The translations under genes were made by a program, and so were the position numbers. From contig CM063294.1 in assembly GCA_032173965.1 (NCBI GenBank), forward strand, positions 8,292,452-8,356,451: a DNA stretch of 64,000 bases. Reading direction: 5' to 3'. Source of the stretch: Sitta carolinensis (taxonomy: Eukaryota > Chordata > Aves > Passeriformes > Sittidae). Shown here one piece after another: positions 34,660-57,020 of this stretch; position 1 is the stretch's first letter, and each line of letters begins with the position of its first letter. Under the pieces are notes generated by a model. The model did not search any database. It was given only the letters and a program-made list of their open reading frames with translations, and was not told the origin of the DNA.

Positions 34660-35967
34660 TGTCCCGGGTCTATCCCGGTTTTATCCCCGCTCTCTCCCGT
34701 CTCTCTCTCCCCGCTCTATCCCACTCTATCCCGGCTCCATCCCCGCTCTCTCCCGGCTCTATCCCCGTTCTATCCCGGCTCTGTATCCCGTTCCATCACC
34801 GCTCTCTATTCCGCTCCATCCCCGCTCTCTATCCCACTCTATCCCGCTCCATCCCCGCTCTCTCCCGGCTCTATCCCCGTTCTATCCCCGCTCCATCCTC
34901 GCTCCCTCCCCGTTCTATCCCCGCTCTCTATCCCGCTCTATCCCCGCTCTCTATCCCGCTCTATCCCCGCTCTCTATCCCGCTCTATCCCCGCTCTCTAT
35001 CCCGCTCTATCCCCGCTCTCTATCCCGCTCTATCCCCGCTCTATCCCCGCTCTATCCCGCTCTATCCCTGCTCTCTATCCCGCTCCCTCCCCGCTCCCTC
35101 CCCGCTCTATCCCGCTCCATCCCGCTCCATCTCACTCCATCCCGCTCTATCCCGCTCTCTATCCCGCTCTATCCCTCTCCCTCCCCGCTCTATCCCGCTC
35201 TATCCCGCTCTATCCCGCTCTCTATCCCACTCTATCCCGCTCCATCCCGCCTCTCTCCCGGCTCTATCCCCGTTCTATCCCGCTCCCTCCCCGCTCTATC
35301 CCGCTCTATCCCCGCTCTCTATCCCGCTCTATCCCCGCTCTCTATCCCGCTCTATCCCCGCTCTCTATCCCGCTCTATCCCCGCTCTCTATCCCGCTCTA
35401 TCCCCGCTCTCTATCCCGCTCTATCCCGCTCCCTCCCCGCTCCCTCCCCGCTCCCTCCCGCTCTATCCCGCTCCATCCCACTCCATCTCACTCCATCCCG
35501 CTCTCTATCCCGCTCTATCCCGCTCCCTCCCCGCTCTATCCCGCTCTATCTCACTCCATCCCGCTCTCTATCCCGCTCGATCTCACTCCATCCCGCTCCA
35601 TCCCTCTCTCTCCCGCTCTCCATCCCGCTCCATCCCTCTCTATCCCGCTCTCCATCCCGCTCTCCATCCCGCTCTCCATCCCTCTCTCTCCCGCTCTCCA
35701 TCCCGCTCCATCCCTCTCCATCCCGCTCTCCATCCCTCTCTCTCCCGCTCTCCATCCCGCTCCATCCCTCTCCATCCCGCTCTCCATCCCGCTCCATCCC
35801 TCTCTCTCCCGCTCTCCATCCCGCTCCATCCCTCTCTCTCCCGCTCTCCATCCCGCTCCATCCCTCTCCATCCCGCTCTCCATCCCGCTCCATCCCTCTC
35901 TCTCCCGCTCTCCATCCCGCTCCATCCCTCTCTATCCCGCTCTCCCTCCCGCTCCCTCCCGCTGCAG
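34660..35967 (+). repeat. 1.3 kb C/T-rich minisatellite immediately upstream of RPL26L1
   Basis: Tandem array of ~10-25 bp units assembled from TATCCCGCTC, TATCCCCGCTCTC, CATCCCGCTC and CCTCCCCGCTC. The 5' half favours TATCCC units and the 3' half CATCCC units with CCCTCTC variants. The - strand carries GGG/GGGG runs spaced by roughly 6-9 bases. The array has no stops in any + frame, so 500-600-codon artificial frames run through it. It ends about 75 bp before the predicted transcription start at 36042. Confidence 0.97.
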
Positions 35968-36330
35968 TTCTGCCCTCCGGCCGCCAGGGGTCGCGCCTCC
36001 CGCGGCGCAGCCGGAAGCGGAAGCGGAAGCGCCCCTGGTTTCTCTTCCGGGCGGGCGGCGCGGCGGCGGCAGGGGGTGAGGCACCGGGAGTTTTCATCCG
36101 CGTTCATCCGCGGCTATCGGCGGCCATCGGGGCCGTCCGCGGCCACCTCCGGCCGGCGGGGCCTCCGCGGGGCAGCGGGAAGGGGCTCGAGTGGCCGGGG
36201 AGAGCTCGGGCTGCGGGCCGGGGAGAGCTCGGGCTGCGGGGGAGCTCGGCCTCCTTCGGTCGGTGCTTTCCTGAGGCGTTACCGAGTGAACGCGGCCCGG
36301 CTCGCACCGCAGTGCCGGGGTGTGCACTTA
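35968..36330 (+). promoter_or_regulatory. RPL26L1: RPL26L1 CpG-island promoter and non-coding first exon
   Basis: GC- and CpG-rich. Contains an ETS-type cluster (CCGGAAGCGGAAGCGGAAGC, from 36011) and a pyrimidine start CTCTTCC at 36042-36048 of the 5'TOP kind used by ribosomal protein genes. The likely non-coding exon 1 is 36042-36075, followed by a GTGAGG donor at 36076. Start and exon limits are inferred. Confidence 0.75.
35981..35996 (+). promoter_or_regulatory. Candidate CTCF-like site
   Basis: CCGCCAGGGGTCGCGC differs at one position from the CCGCCAGGGGGCGC form of the CTCF motif. It sits in the narrow gap between the minisatellite and the promoter. Motif match only. Confidence 0.4.
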
Positions 36331-40040
<3,710 letters not shown>

Positions 40041-40060
40041 ATGGTTTCCTGGTTGAGCCC

Positions 40061-40066
40061 ATTAAA
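40061..40066 (+). terminator. RPL26L1: RPL26L1 candidate poly(A) signal (ATTAAA)
   Basis: ATTAAA 20 bp after the stop codon, followed by a TGTTTGTGTGTCTTCTTT downstream GU-rich element. Alternatives further down include AATTAAA near 40179 and AATAAA near 40236. Confidence 0.65.
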
Positions 40067-40959
40067 AAAACTGCTAAAATTCAACCTGTTTGTGTGTCTT
40101 CTTTCCAAAATCTTGATGCGTCCCGCTCGGCATTTAAATATTCCTTCTTGTCTTTTCACTTTGTAAAAAATGCACGAAATTAAAAAGCTCTGTACCTGTT
40201 TTTACTGTTAAGAAAAAGGGGGTTTTTTCGCTATAAATAAATGTTTCAACCAGCTTGAAAGGGCAGTGCAATCCTGAAACATCCATCTTAACAGTCATTA
40301 TGTTTCTTTCTCTTCATTAGATGTGTCCATATATTAACATGTTTTTTATATTAACATGTTAATCCCGTGCACTGTTTATATCATTAATTCAGGTCTTTTA
40401 TTAATGGCAGAGCTTGAGGACAAAGGGGTTTATCACCAGTGCTCCCAAGGCAGAGCTGGTGTGGGAAGGGATGGGGTGCAGCAGTCTCAATGCTGCTGAG
40501 TTTTCTGGGAGAGGAGATCTTGCCTGGCACTTTGTACCTCCCTTGAGAGAACAGCCTGGCCGGTAAGTGAATTTACTGGCTCACTGAACGGCCCTCTAAT
40601 TGCTGGTGCAGCGGGAAAGAAATCCATCGGCATGAACAACAATGGAATCTAAAGAAAAGCATGCTGACAATCGAGGAGAATTGGAATTTGGCAGCCGCTC
40701 CTGGTGCTGACAGCAGAGCTGCGTTGGATGGGCTGTGGGTGGGTTTCTCATGAGGGCTCAGGAGTTCGGGCTCTCCAGCTCGCGCTGATTAATACGGGAT
40801 TTGTTCACCTTCAGTGGTCTTTTGAGGTTTATTCATGGCCGGGACCTTTCCAGGGGCAGAGCTGGTGCGGACTGCTCTGTGGGATCGTGTCCCGCATCCC
40901 CAGTTCCCTGAGGAGCTCGGAGCCCGACCCCACAACAGCCCCGAACCCATCCCGACCCC
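40067..40959. other. Intergenic region RPL26L1 - ATP6V0E1
   Basis: About 0.9 kb with no gene recognised. Both genes read in the same direction, so this contains the end of one and the upstream region of the next. Confidence 0.7.
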
Positions 40960-41255
40960 ACAACAGCCCCGAGCCCATCCCGGCCAGGATCTCATCCCGA
41001 GCCCATCCCTGTCCCGATCCCGTGCCATCCCGCTCCCATCCCATGCCCCGATCCCATCCCCATCCCATCCGTGCCCCCATCCCATCCTCATTCCATCCCC
41101 ATCCCTGCCCTGATCCCATTCCCATCCCATCCCATCCCATGCCCCGATCCCATCCCATGTCCCGATCCCATCCCATGCCCCGATCCCATGCCCCGATCCC
41201 ATATCCCGATCCCATATCCCCATCCCATCCCATATCCCATCCCATCCCCGCCCCG
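40960..41255 (+). repeat. CCCAT-type pentamer array upstream of ATP6V0E1
   Basis: Imperfect tandem repeats of CCCAT mixed with CCCCGATCCCATCCCATG units. Ends within 10 bp of the first promoter motif at 41262. The - strand is GGGAT-rich. Confidence 0.95.
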
Positions 41256-41399
41256 CTCCCCGTCACGTGCCCCGCGCGCTCCCGCGCCCCCGTCTCCCTC
41301 CGCGCGCGCTCCCGCGGCGCCGATGACGTATCACTCTCCGATTGGCGGGCGCGGGCGGGCCGTGCGCAGTGCTCGCTCCGCGCTGCCGCGAGCGCGGCC
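41256..41399 (+). promoter_or_regulatory. ATP6V0E1: ATP6V0E1 CpG-island promoter with CLEAR-type E-box
   Basis: Contains GTCACGTG at 41262-41269 (CLEAR/TFEB-type E-box), a CRE-like TGACGTAT at 41324-41331, and an inverted CCAAT box (ATTGG) at 41341-41345 next to GC-rich sequence. The start codon follows at 41400. No TATA box. CLEAR elements are well known in V-ATPase subunit promoters. Confidence 0.7.
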
Positions 41400-49107
<7,708 letters not shown>

Positions 49108-49140
49108 GGATGTCTGGGCTGTGCTGCAGATCATGGACAG
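49108..49140 (+). other. ATP6V0E1: ATP6V0E1 3' UTR part 1, up to a splice donor
   Basis: 33 nt between the stop and a GACAG/GTGAGT donor at 49141. A distance below ~50 nt would not be expected to trigger nonsense-mediated decay. Confidence 0.7.
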
Positions 49141-49898
49141 GTGAGTATGAGCAGATTTATTGATACATTTGGTGTGTTAAAGCTTCAGGAGACGTTGAAT
49201 AGTAATGTGAGCAGTGTGCTCAAACTACTGTAGCTCTTTTGCAGGAAAAATCTGTCTTTCTGTAGGCTGCAACAAAACATTTGGGATGTTTTGTCTTGAT
49301 TGGATACGTGAAAAGCTTGAACTGAATCATTGACAGTTATTTTTCTTTCTGTCCTGTCGTGTGGGGCTGCGTTCAGGGGTTTGTAAGGAGAACAAAACAT
49401 TACTTCCAAAAAAGAAATGTAATTGGACTGGGGTGTTTTTTAATAGCTAACATAAGTGGATTTCCTAATCTTTACCAATTGTTAAACCTCTCCTCAAGGC
49501 TGCTACCATTTCATTTCAGACCTGTCCTGATTTCCAAGGCAACACAGCGTTGCCCTCATTCATCTGGGAAGTTGGACTGGGAGCTGCCATTAGAATGTTC
49601 TTTATCTCCTGAGCTCACAGCATGATGGTTTAGTTTGTTTTTAATGACAGCCTGTGTGCAGCTTTAATCCCGGGTGAGCCTGGTGCTTGCTATCTGGGCA
49701 GTGCTGCTGGAATGTGGTTCTTGCAGTTCCTGGGCTTTTTCACAGGGCCAGCAAAAATAAAATGTTGTACTAAAAGTATCTTAATGCTGCTGGGCTTGTT
49801 CAGGAGGGCAGCGTTTGGAATTGAAGGTTCAGGTGAAAGAAATGTGGAAACAAGCAGCCATGATTATAGTTCTTAAGCTGGTAACTGAATAATTAAAC

Positions 49899-49939
<41 letters not shown>

Positions 49940-51683
49940 TCCTTGTACAACACAGTCTCAGTTCAGTGCAGCAGGCAGTGACAGTTGATGTTAAATGCTT
50001 TCTGTGAAGTGTCCTGGACATCTGCTCCCCAGTTTCAGAGAAGGCTCCCTGTGAGCTGGGATGTTGTCAGGCTGGCCTGTGTGTGTGTCTGCAGCTCCTC
50101 TTAAGCACCCAGCAGAAGCTAAAGGTAGACTTGGCCCTGCTTCAACTCCGGGCCTGTAATTAGCCAAGTCAGTCAAGCAGAATTTCCTAGGAGCATTTTC
50201 ACTGCTTGGGTGCTAACGTATAATTAGTTAGCTAAAACAGAGAACAGTGTGTTTTGGTAATGGGCACAAAGATCCCTGAATCCCATAGGATGATTCAGTT
50301 GCCTGGGATCTGAAATTGGAGTTATCTGGACATAAAAATTGGGTGTGTTGAAAGCAGCAAGGACAGGCAGGAGGTGAGACACAACCTCTGCACTCCTGCT
50401 AACAGAATCAGACCTTTCCCCTCCATTGCAGTGAAGGATTTTCCAGAGAACTGGAGTTAAATTTGTAATAAGGAAGAGAGAGAACTTGTGTGTTTGAAGA
50501 TGACTGCAGAGTTTCATTTTTAAACATATTACTGGAGCATTTCAGCCCTGCATAGCGCATGCTGTTGTGTTACATGAAGAAGTTTGTTTTAACCTTCATC
50601 TGATTTTCTTGGCTTGGTTTTGGAATAAAATTAAGGTGGTTGTCTCTGGAAAAAAAAAAAAAAGGTTTAGAAAAGTAAAAGCATATAATAATCCTCAAAT
50701 ATCTGTTCTTTGTTGCTTGAGAAGTGCTGTCACAGGTCACACCCATGAGAGTGCTGAGTGCTCTTGCAGGGCTGAGGTGCTCATGTCCTGTCCTTGCTCC
50801 TGTGCAGGTTGTGCCTGGACAGGAGCTGTGAGTGAGATTCCATCTGATAAGAGCTGGGAGATCTCTGACACTGCATGGATTCCCATCAGTGGAGCAACCA
50901 GTTATTTCTGGATTTTGAGATGTGCTTTTTCAGCATTCAGGGGACTTGTACTATACTTGTTTCTGCCTCCTGTTCCTTTCAGTTGAGGTTTGGGTGGATT
51001 AGTATGGAAAATGCAAAGAGAATGAAGTGCTAACTCCCAAAGTGGAAAGATCCTTAAAAATAAGGATGATTGAAGCAAGCCCATTTTACTTTACCAACTG
51101 AGCAGCCTGAAAATGCTCCAGTGAGCTCCTCCTGTTCTGCTGAGGAACTCCACATATGCTGGCTTGATTGATCTGTGCCAAATCCCACAAGTTTGCTCTG
51201 TGTTTTCAGGCAGTCTCCCATCCAAGGGATGATTTTAGAGCAATCCAGTTGATCCATCACCAAGTTAATGGCTTGGATGGCAGCACACAGAGCTCTGTAG
51301 CCCTGGTAAATCCAGGCTGTGGACTCTCCCAAACTGTGATCCAACACTGCCTTTCCTCCTTAGCTTGGTGAATTCCCAGTGTGTGTTCTCAGAGCAGGAG
51401 CTGTCTTTGTGCAAGTGGAGAAGGGCTGGCATCCAGCTCACGGGGTGCTGTTACAGCAGTGAAAACATTTGAGGGAAGTAGTTGTTCTACCAGCTTCTAA
51501 AGTAGCTAAAACTACTTGCAGTAACTTCAGAAATGAAACTGCCAAGCAAACAGGTGAATTATCTCCAGTCCTTGCCCGTTGCTCAGTGTGTTTGGGGAAT
51601 GGAAAGAGCTGTGGTTAACAGCCAGGCCTTCAATCAAGCCAACTCCATGGAAGGGAATAATGAAGTTGCCTCTTGCTTTGCAG
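49141..51683 (+). other. Presumed ATP6V0E1 3' UTR intron
   Basis: Bounded by the GTGAGT donor and a TTGCAG acceptor at 51683. Contains a T38 tract (49901-49938) and no recognised gene. The acceptor choice is inferred. Confidence 0.5.
49901..49938 (+). repeat. Poly-T tract (T38)
   Basis: Longest homopolymer in the window. No recognisable element next to it. Confidence 0.95.
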
Positions 51684-52160
51684 GTGAAGAAGAGATGAAA
51701 ATCCCCTCTGACCCAAAGGTGCCCTTTCTGTAGCTGGCTGGATCTGAAGCCTGCAGTAATGCCTTAACCTTTCTAATGTTCTTCATGCGACTTCTTCAAA
51801 GTCCTGGTTTTTTTCTACTGCTCCATTTAAGAGAGTGCCTAATGCAATTTATACTCCTCTTTGGTACTGTCAATTTGTGACTGTTAACTCTAGATGTGAT
51901 GAAAACTTCTATTTTTACGGGTCATGGAATCACATTTTATCTGTAATAACACTTTATATTTGCAGATCTTAGCTTGCCTGTCTTTGTGCTGTTCACCCCT
52001 GTTCTGCTTGCACTGGACAAAAATGTGTGCAATAAACTGTGTGAGGAGAGGAGAAACAGTGGTACTACGTGCTGATGGCAACTTTTTTTTTGTTTGTTTT
52101 TTCAAAATGAATTGTATTCTTGAGAAATCTGGCCTTAAATTTCTCATGCCTGGAAATAAA
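51684..52160 (+). other. ATP6V0E1: Probable non-coding last exon of ATP6V0E1
   Basis: Starts after a TTGCAG acceptor (GTGAAGAAGAGATGAAAATC). AATAAA signals lie at 52031-52036 and 52155-52160. Human ATP6V0E1 also has a non-coding terminal exon. Limits are inferred. Confidence 0.5.
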
Positions 52161-54395
52161 ACTAATCCTCTGCTCGATACAAAATGTTCTCGTGCCATGT
52201 TTAACTGTTACTTTTCTGTGGGTTTAATTGGATGCTTGGAGTTGAGCTGAGGTTATTTAGATGATGTGGATAAATTGTAATGAAGTGGGAATAAATGGGG
52301 GATTGTGGCCTGTGTGGAGACCTCTGGGGTAGATCTATAATAGGATTACATTTACAATCTAAAATTGCTGTAAGGTGCAGGAATAAGTGAATGCTTGGCT
52401 CGAGAGCCTCTTTTCCAGGAACTTCCCATTGTCTGAGGGGGAATCGGAGTAGCAGAGTAACGTGGTTCATTTGGGTGAAGCCTTCCCAGTGATTTTGACA
52501 GCAGGCTGATTTAATCCCTGGCACATTTGGAGGCTATTTCTAGGAGCAAATGGCTCGAATTGAACAGCAACCACTGCAGTTGTTTCCTGAGCCTTGCATG
52601 TGAATTGCAGCCCTGGGAGAGCACATGGCCACGTGGGCAAGAGGTTCCTGAGGCTCCTCGGGGTCTCCTGAGTCCTGGGGATGGATCTGGGCAGTTGTTT
52701 GCTGAGCAGCAGCCTCAAAGGATGGAAATGCTGCTTCCTGAATGCTTCCTGTATCCAGATAAATTACAATTATCCCCTTTGTTGTTATGCACAAGGACAT
52801 AATGGAATGGTTAATATTTTCTTTGCTTTTCTCTCTTGGATAGCACCATTGGCTTGTTCAGGGGGACAGCACTCATTACTACACAGGAAATTCCAAGATC
52901 CTGACATGGAATTTGCAGTGATCCAAAACTGGCCTGTGTGAATTGCAAAAGAAGGAAGAATGTGCCCGTTATTAAAAATAAGCATAGCAGCTGTTGGGGC
53001 TAGAATCGTGGATTTTTTTGTCACTTTGCCTTCTAAGAGCTGTGTTTTACCACTCAATATATTGTCCACCATCATGTTACACAGTCCATACCAAATAATT
53101 CCTAGGACAATTGAAACCATGTGCTCATATAAAACCTTCAGGTTGTTTGTTTGATTTTTGAAATGTGGGAAAATAAAATATGTTAACATTGTATAAGGAG
53201 AGGGAGAGAAATACTTCCAAAATATCCTTGACAGATTCGAGATTTTAAAATATGTTGGTCAAATTTAGCCTAAAGTGCAACATCCCAAAAGAAAACACTC
53301 GGTGACAAACATGCTGTTTATTGTGTTACCACTGTCTTTAACAAGGTTTCTGTTTTAGGTTCTAAGCTATCATTGCTCTAGAAGAGAGAAGCAAAGCAGA
53401 GTTCCTGTGGGGTGTCTGAATTTAATGGAAAGAGCTCTTCCAAGCCAGGACAAAGAAGCCACAGGGCAATTTTCACCTAGCTGCTTCCCAGAGAGACATT
53501 CCCCTTTTCCAGAGTGGTTGATATTTCCTCTGGAGCTGATGCCAGGTGCTAGCATGCCTGACGAAGCTGAAAGAATCACGTTTGGATGTTGGGGAATGGT
53601 CTGCTCCACGTGTGCCAGGAATTAACACTGCTTGGGATAATGTTGGGTTTTTTTTTTCTCAGGAAATGAGAACAGAGGGATTCAGCCACTGGTGTTTAAC
53701 AAACAATGCAGGTACCAGAACATTTATCACACATCCCTCTGTTTTCTGACAGCAGAAGAGAAGGCACAATGTTCAGGTATAAAGGAAAGAAGTTTGTATT
53801 TAAAATGGAAAAACCTGTGCCTGTGTTGAAAATACTTGGGTAAAGAATGAGGAAGCTGAAGGAAACTGACTCCACAGTGAAGTCGTGAAGACTTCTAAGT
53901 CATAAACTGGCAATGTGAGTGAGAGTTCAGGTCAAGGTCATTTCAAACGCTCGTAACTGCTTTTGTTCATATTGTTTATGAAATGCAAATATCTGCATCT
54001 CTGCCCCTCACAAGAAATTGTGCTGGAGACTTTATAGCAGTTTCCTTTTCCTCTAGTGGAAATCATGGAAGCATTTTATTCCTGTGAAGGGCTGAGTTAT
54101 CAGAGGTGGGTGGCTGCTTCCTTGTTTCCAGAAATAAATGTCATAGGCTCTCTAGGGCAAAAACAGAAGAAACGGGATGAAATGCAAAAACTCCTTGGAA
54201 GACTAGAAGCCATTCTTTACAAACAGCAAGATAAGAACGGGCGGGTCTATTTTTTATTATGTTAATTAGTAATAATTCTTCCAGTTGTATCTGAAGCAGT
54301 CCAGGCCAGCCACCTGTCACTATGAAAGGTGGTCGTGCACGTCGGGGGGGTAAAACAGAGATGTGCAGGGTAAGAGATGGGCGGCTGGAGGGAGT
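52161..54395. other. Intergenic region ATP6V0E1 - CREBRF promoter
   Basis: No gene recognised. A 69-codon frame at 54056-54265 lacks any known domain. Confidence 0.65.
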
Positions 54396-56560
54396 GGGGG
54401 GGGGGGGGGGGTGAGGGCCGGGACCAGAGCGCAGCAGCCGCGGCCCCGCCCACTCTGCCCGCGGGCACCCGCCTCCCCGCCTTAAATACCCCCCGCGCGC
54501 CGTGCCGCCGTCACGTGACGCTCACAGCGCCTCGCCATTGGCTGGCGCAGCCCCCTTCCCCCCGCCCCCTCCCCCCGCGCGCCCGCCCCCTCGGGCCACG
54601 TGAGGGCCGAGTCACGCGATTTCCGGGAACCCGTCAGGAAGGGACATAAACAAACAAACGCGGGGCCGCATGGAGGGGCCGGGCCGGGCCGCGCGGGGCT
54701 GCGGCCCCCGCTGAGCGCCGTGAGTCAGGGGCTCGGGCCGGCCGCGGGGCTCGCGGGGGCTGCGGGGCTCCGAGGGGACCAGCGGGCGGGGGGGGGGGGG
54801 TGGTTCGGGGGGCCCGGCGGGAGGAGGCGGTGTCGCCGGGCAGGGGGCTGCAGGGAGGGAGGGAGAATAGTACAGAGGTGTCCGCTCGGCTGGCGAGGGC
54901 AGCGGGACGGCGATGGTGCCGGCGGCCCGTCCGCTCCGCTCGCCCGCCGGGGGGTGTGGGCTGCCGGGGAGAGCAGCGGAGCGCGGGGGGTGTCCGGTCC
55001 CGGAGAGGGGCCCTGGGGCCCGGGGCCGGCACGGGAGCGATGGGAAGGGGCTGCAGGGACGGAGCGCGGGCGGAGCGGAGAGTTGTCGGTGTTGTCCTCT
55101 CCAGCCTCCGCCCGGCAGGAGCGGCCCGTGCCTTTACAAGGAAGGCGAGTCTCGCCGGGGAGAGGAAAGCGCCGTCCTGCCGGGGGAGCGCGGCCGCTCT
55201 GGGTGTGCGGGCGGAGAGGCTGCTCGCCAAGGGAGACAAGGGTTCGGCAGGTCCTGCACTCCTCTGCCTTTCGGGCTCGTAGCCGCCTCCTCCGTTCGCG
55301 ACCTGTTAGAATGCCCGCGACTGCCGCGGGTGACCCGTGGGCGTGCGGGCTCTCTGTGCCCGGGCGTGTTGGTGCCCGACGGGCGGCTCCGCTCCGAAAG
55401 CTGCGGAGCAGCGGTGGCGGAGAGGGGTCACGGCTCCGCGAGTGCGGGGCAGGGCAGGACGGCATGGTCCCCGCTCCGGCGCGCCGTTTATGCACTGCCA
55501 GAGCGGCGGGACGGCCGTTCGCTACCAACCGCCGCGCCGGGAAGGGGCTTCTCCCGGGGCGGCGCGGCTGCGCTCCGGGTGCCCTCAGCCCTGGCGGGGG
55601 TCGCCGGGCGGGGGCCGCCCCCGCGGGACACGGCTCCCTGGGCGGTGCGGCGGTGCGCGGCGGGGCCGGAGGCGGCCGGGCGGGCGGCCGGGGCGGCGGG
55701 CGCGGCGCGGGGGTCGCGGGGCCGCGGCCGGGGCGGCGGGAGGGGGTTTGTTTACATGTCGCCTCACCCTAGCTTGAAAGGGCCGCTGGGCGGGTGAGCG
55801 GCGTGCGCGGCGGCCAATGGGAGCGCGCGCGGCGGAGCAGGCGGCCAATGAGCGGGCGCGGAGGGCGGGGCGGCGGCGGCCGGGGTAGGCTGCGCTGGGC
55901 GGCGGGGCGGCCATGTTGGCCGGAGGTGTGTTAGTGGGTCAGGGCCGGGCCGGGGGGCGCGGCGGCGCCGCGGGCCCAGCGCGGGGCCGGGGCTGCGGGG
56001 CCCGCCCGCGGGGCCCGGCGCTCCGCAGCGCTCTGCCTCGGGGCTGCCCGCCCGCCCGGGCGGCGGCCCCGGCCCAGGGCGGGGCCCGCGCACGGGGGGT
56101 CCCGTTCCCCGCGCTGAGGGGAGGCCGGGCCGCGTGCCCGTCTGCCGCTCCGTGCCCGTCCCCGCTGATGTGCGTTCTGTAACCTCCGTGAGCTCCGCGG
56201 CTCTCTGCGTGCCCTCACACGGGTGTCCCACCCCTCCTGAGGTGTCCGACACCTTGATGGAGGTGTCACCGAGGAGTCCGAGCCAATCTTTATTATTTCC
56301 CTCTCATCCCCACCCCGGCCGTTATTCCGCGGCATCGCTGCCGTGCGCGCCGCGTTCCCTGCCAGCCGCGCAGCCCCCGGCATTCCTGGGGGCACGGGCC
56401 GCTGGCCGGGCTGCCGTGGCCGGGCTCCTTCCCTGTCCCACCCCGGGACATTCTCGGGCTCGGTCCGGGCTGGCCCGTGCCGCAGGCGGAGCGGCTCGGA
56501 GCGCTCGGCGCTGCACGGGGCGAGTGTCGCTCGGAGTGAGCCCGAGCTCTCTGTTGCTTG
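54396..56560 (+). promoter_or_regulatory. CREBRF: Large CpG island, presumed CREBRF promoter
   Basis: About 2.2 kb of very GC- and CpG-rich DNA. First cluster: G16 at 54396-54411, TTAAATA at 54482-54488, palindromic GTCACGTGAC at 54510-54519, inverted CCAAT at 54537-54541, and CACGTG at 54597-54602. A candidate non-coding exon ends at 54719 before GTGAGT. Second cluster: two CCAAT boxes (about 55814 and 55844), a GC box GGGCGGGGC, and the YY1-like GCCATGTTGG at about 55910. Assignment to CREBRF (a leucine-zipper regulator of CREB3-class factors) is from synteny only; no CREBRF coding sequence is in the window. Confidence 0.6.
54510..54519 (+). promoter_or_regulatory. CLEAR-type palindromic E-box
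   Basis: GTCACGTGAC, the full palindromic consensus of the TFEB/TFE3 CLEAR element, about 30 bp downstream of a TATA-like TTAAATA. A second CACGTG lies at 54597-54602. Confidence 0.65.
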
Positions 56561-56829
56561 CGCTCGAGGGGTAACTTGTTGAAATCGTGCTCCTCGTAAC
56601 AGGCAGAACGGAATCAGGTTCTTGTCTTGTCTCCTAAGCGCTTCCAAATGTTTTCAAGGTGTTTTTCTAAGGTCGCCGCCGAGCATCCTGGTGGGGAAGG
56701 TTAATGATGATTATTATTAAATGTGTTTTCACAGTAAAAATTATAGAGAGGCAGACGTAGGTGCGTTAGAAATGTAAATTTTTATTGTTGGCTGTTTAAA
56801 TGAGAAGTCAGAATTTCTATGGGAAATAA

Positions 56830-57020
56830 GTCATAGAATCCCAGAACGGTTTATGTTGGAAGAGACCTTAAAGATTATTTCATTTCAACCCTCTGCTATG
56901 GGCAGGGACCCCTCCCACTGTCCCAGGCTGCTCGCAGCCCCGTCCAGCCCGGCCTTCGACATTGCCAGGGATCCAGGAGCAGCCACAGCTTCCCTGTGGC
57001 AAGAGAGTTCTGCAAGAAAC
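56830..57020 (-). mobile_element. CR1-like LINE 3' end
   Basis: TCATAGAATCCCAGAACGGT, 'TATGTTGGAAGAGACCTTAA', GGGCAGGGACCCCTCCCACT and ATTGCCAGGGATCCAGGAGC are a minus-orientation CR1 3' end. Confidence 0.9.

Noticed and set aside
54600..55914. Frames of 200-390 codons on both strands in the CpG island
   Set aside because: GC-rich DNA has few stop codons. Composition is Gly/Arg/Ala/Pro-rich with no domain and overlapping frames on both strands.
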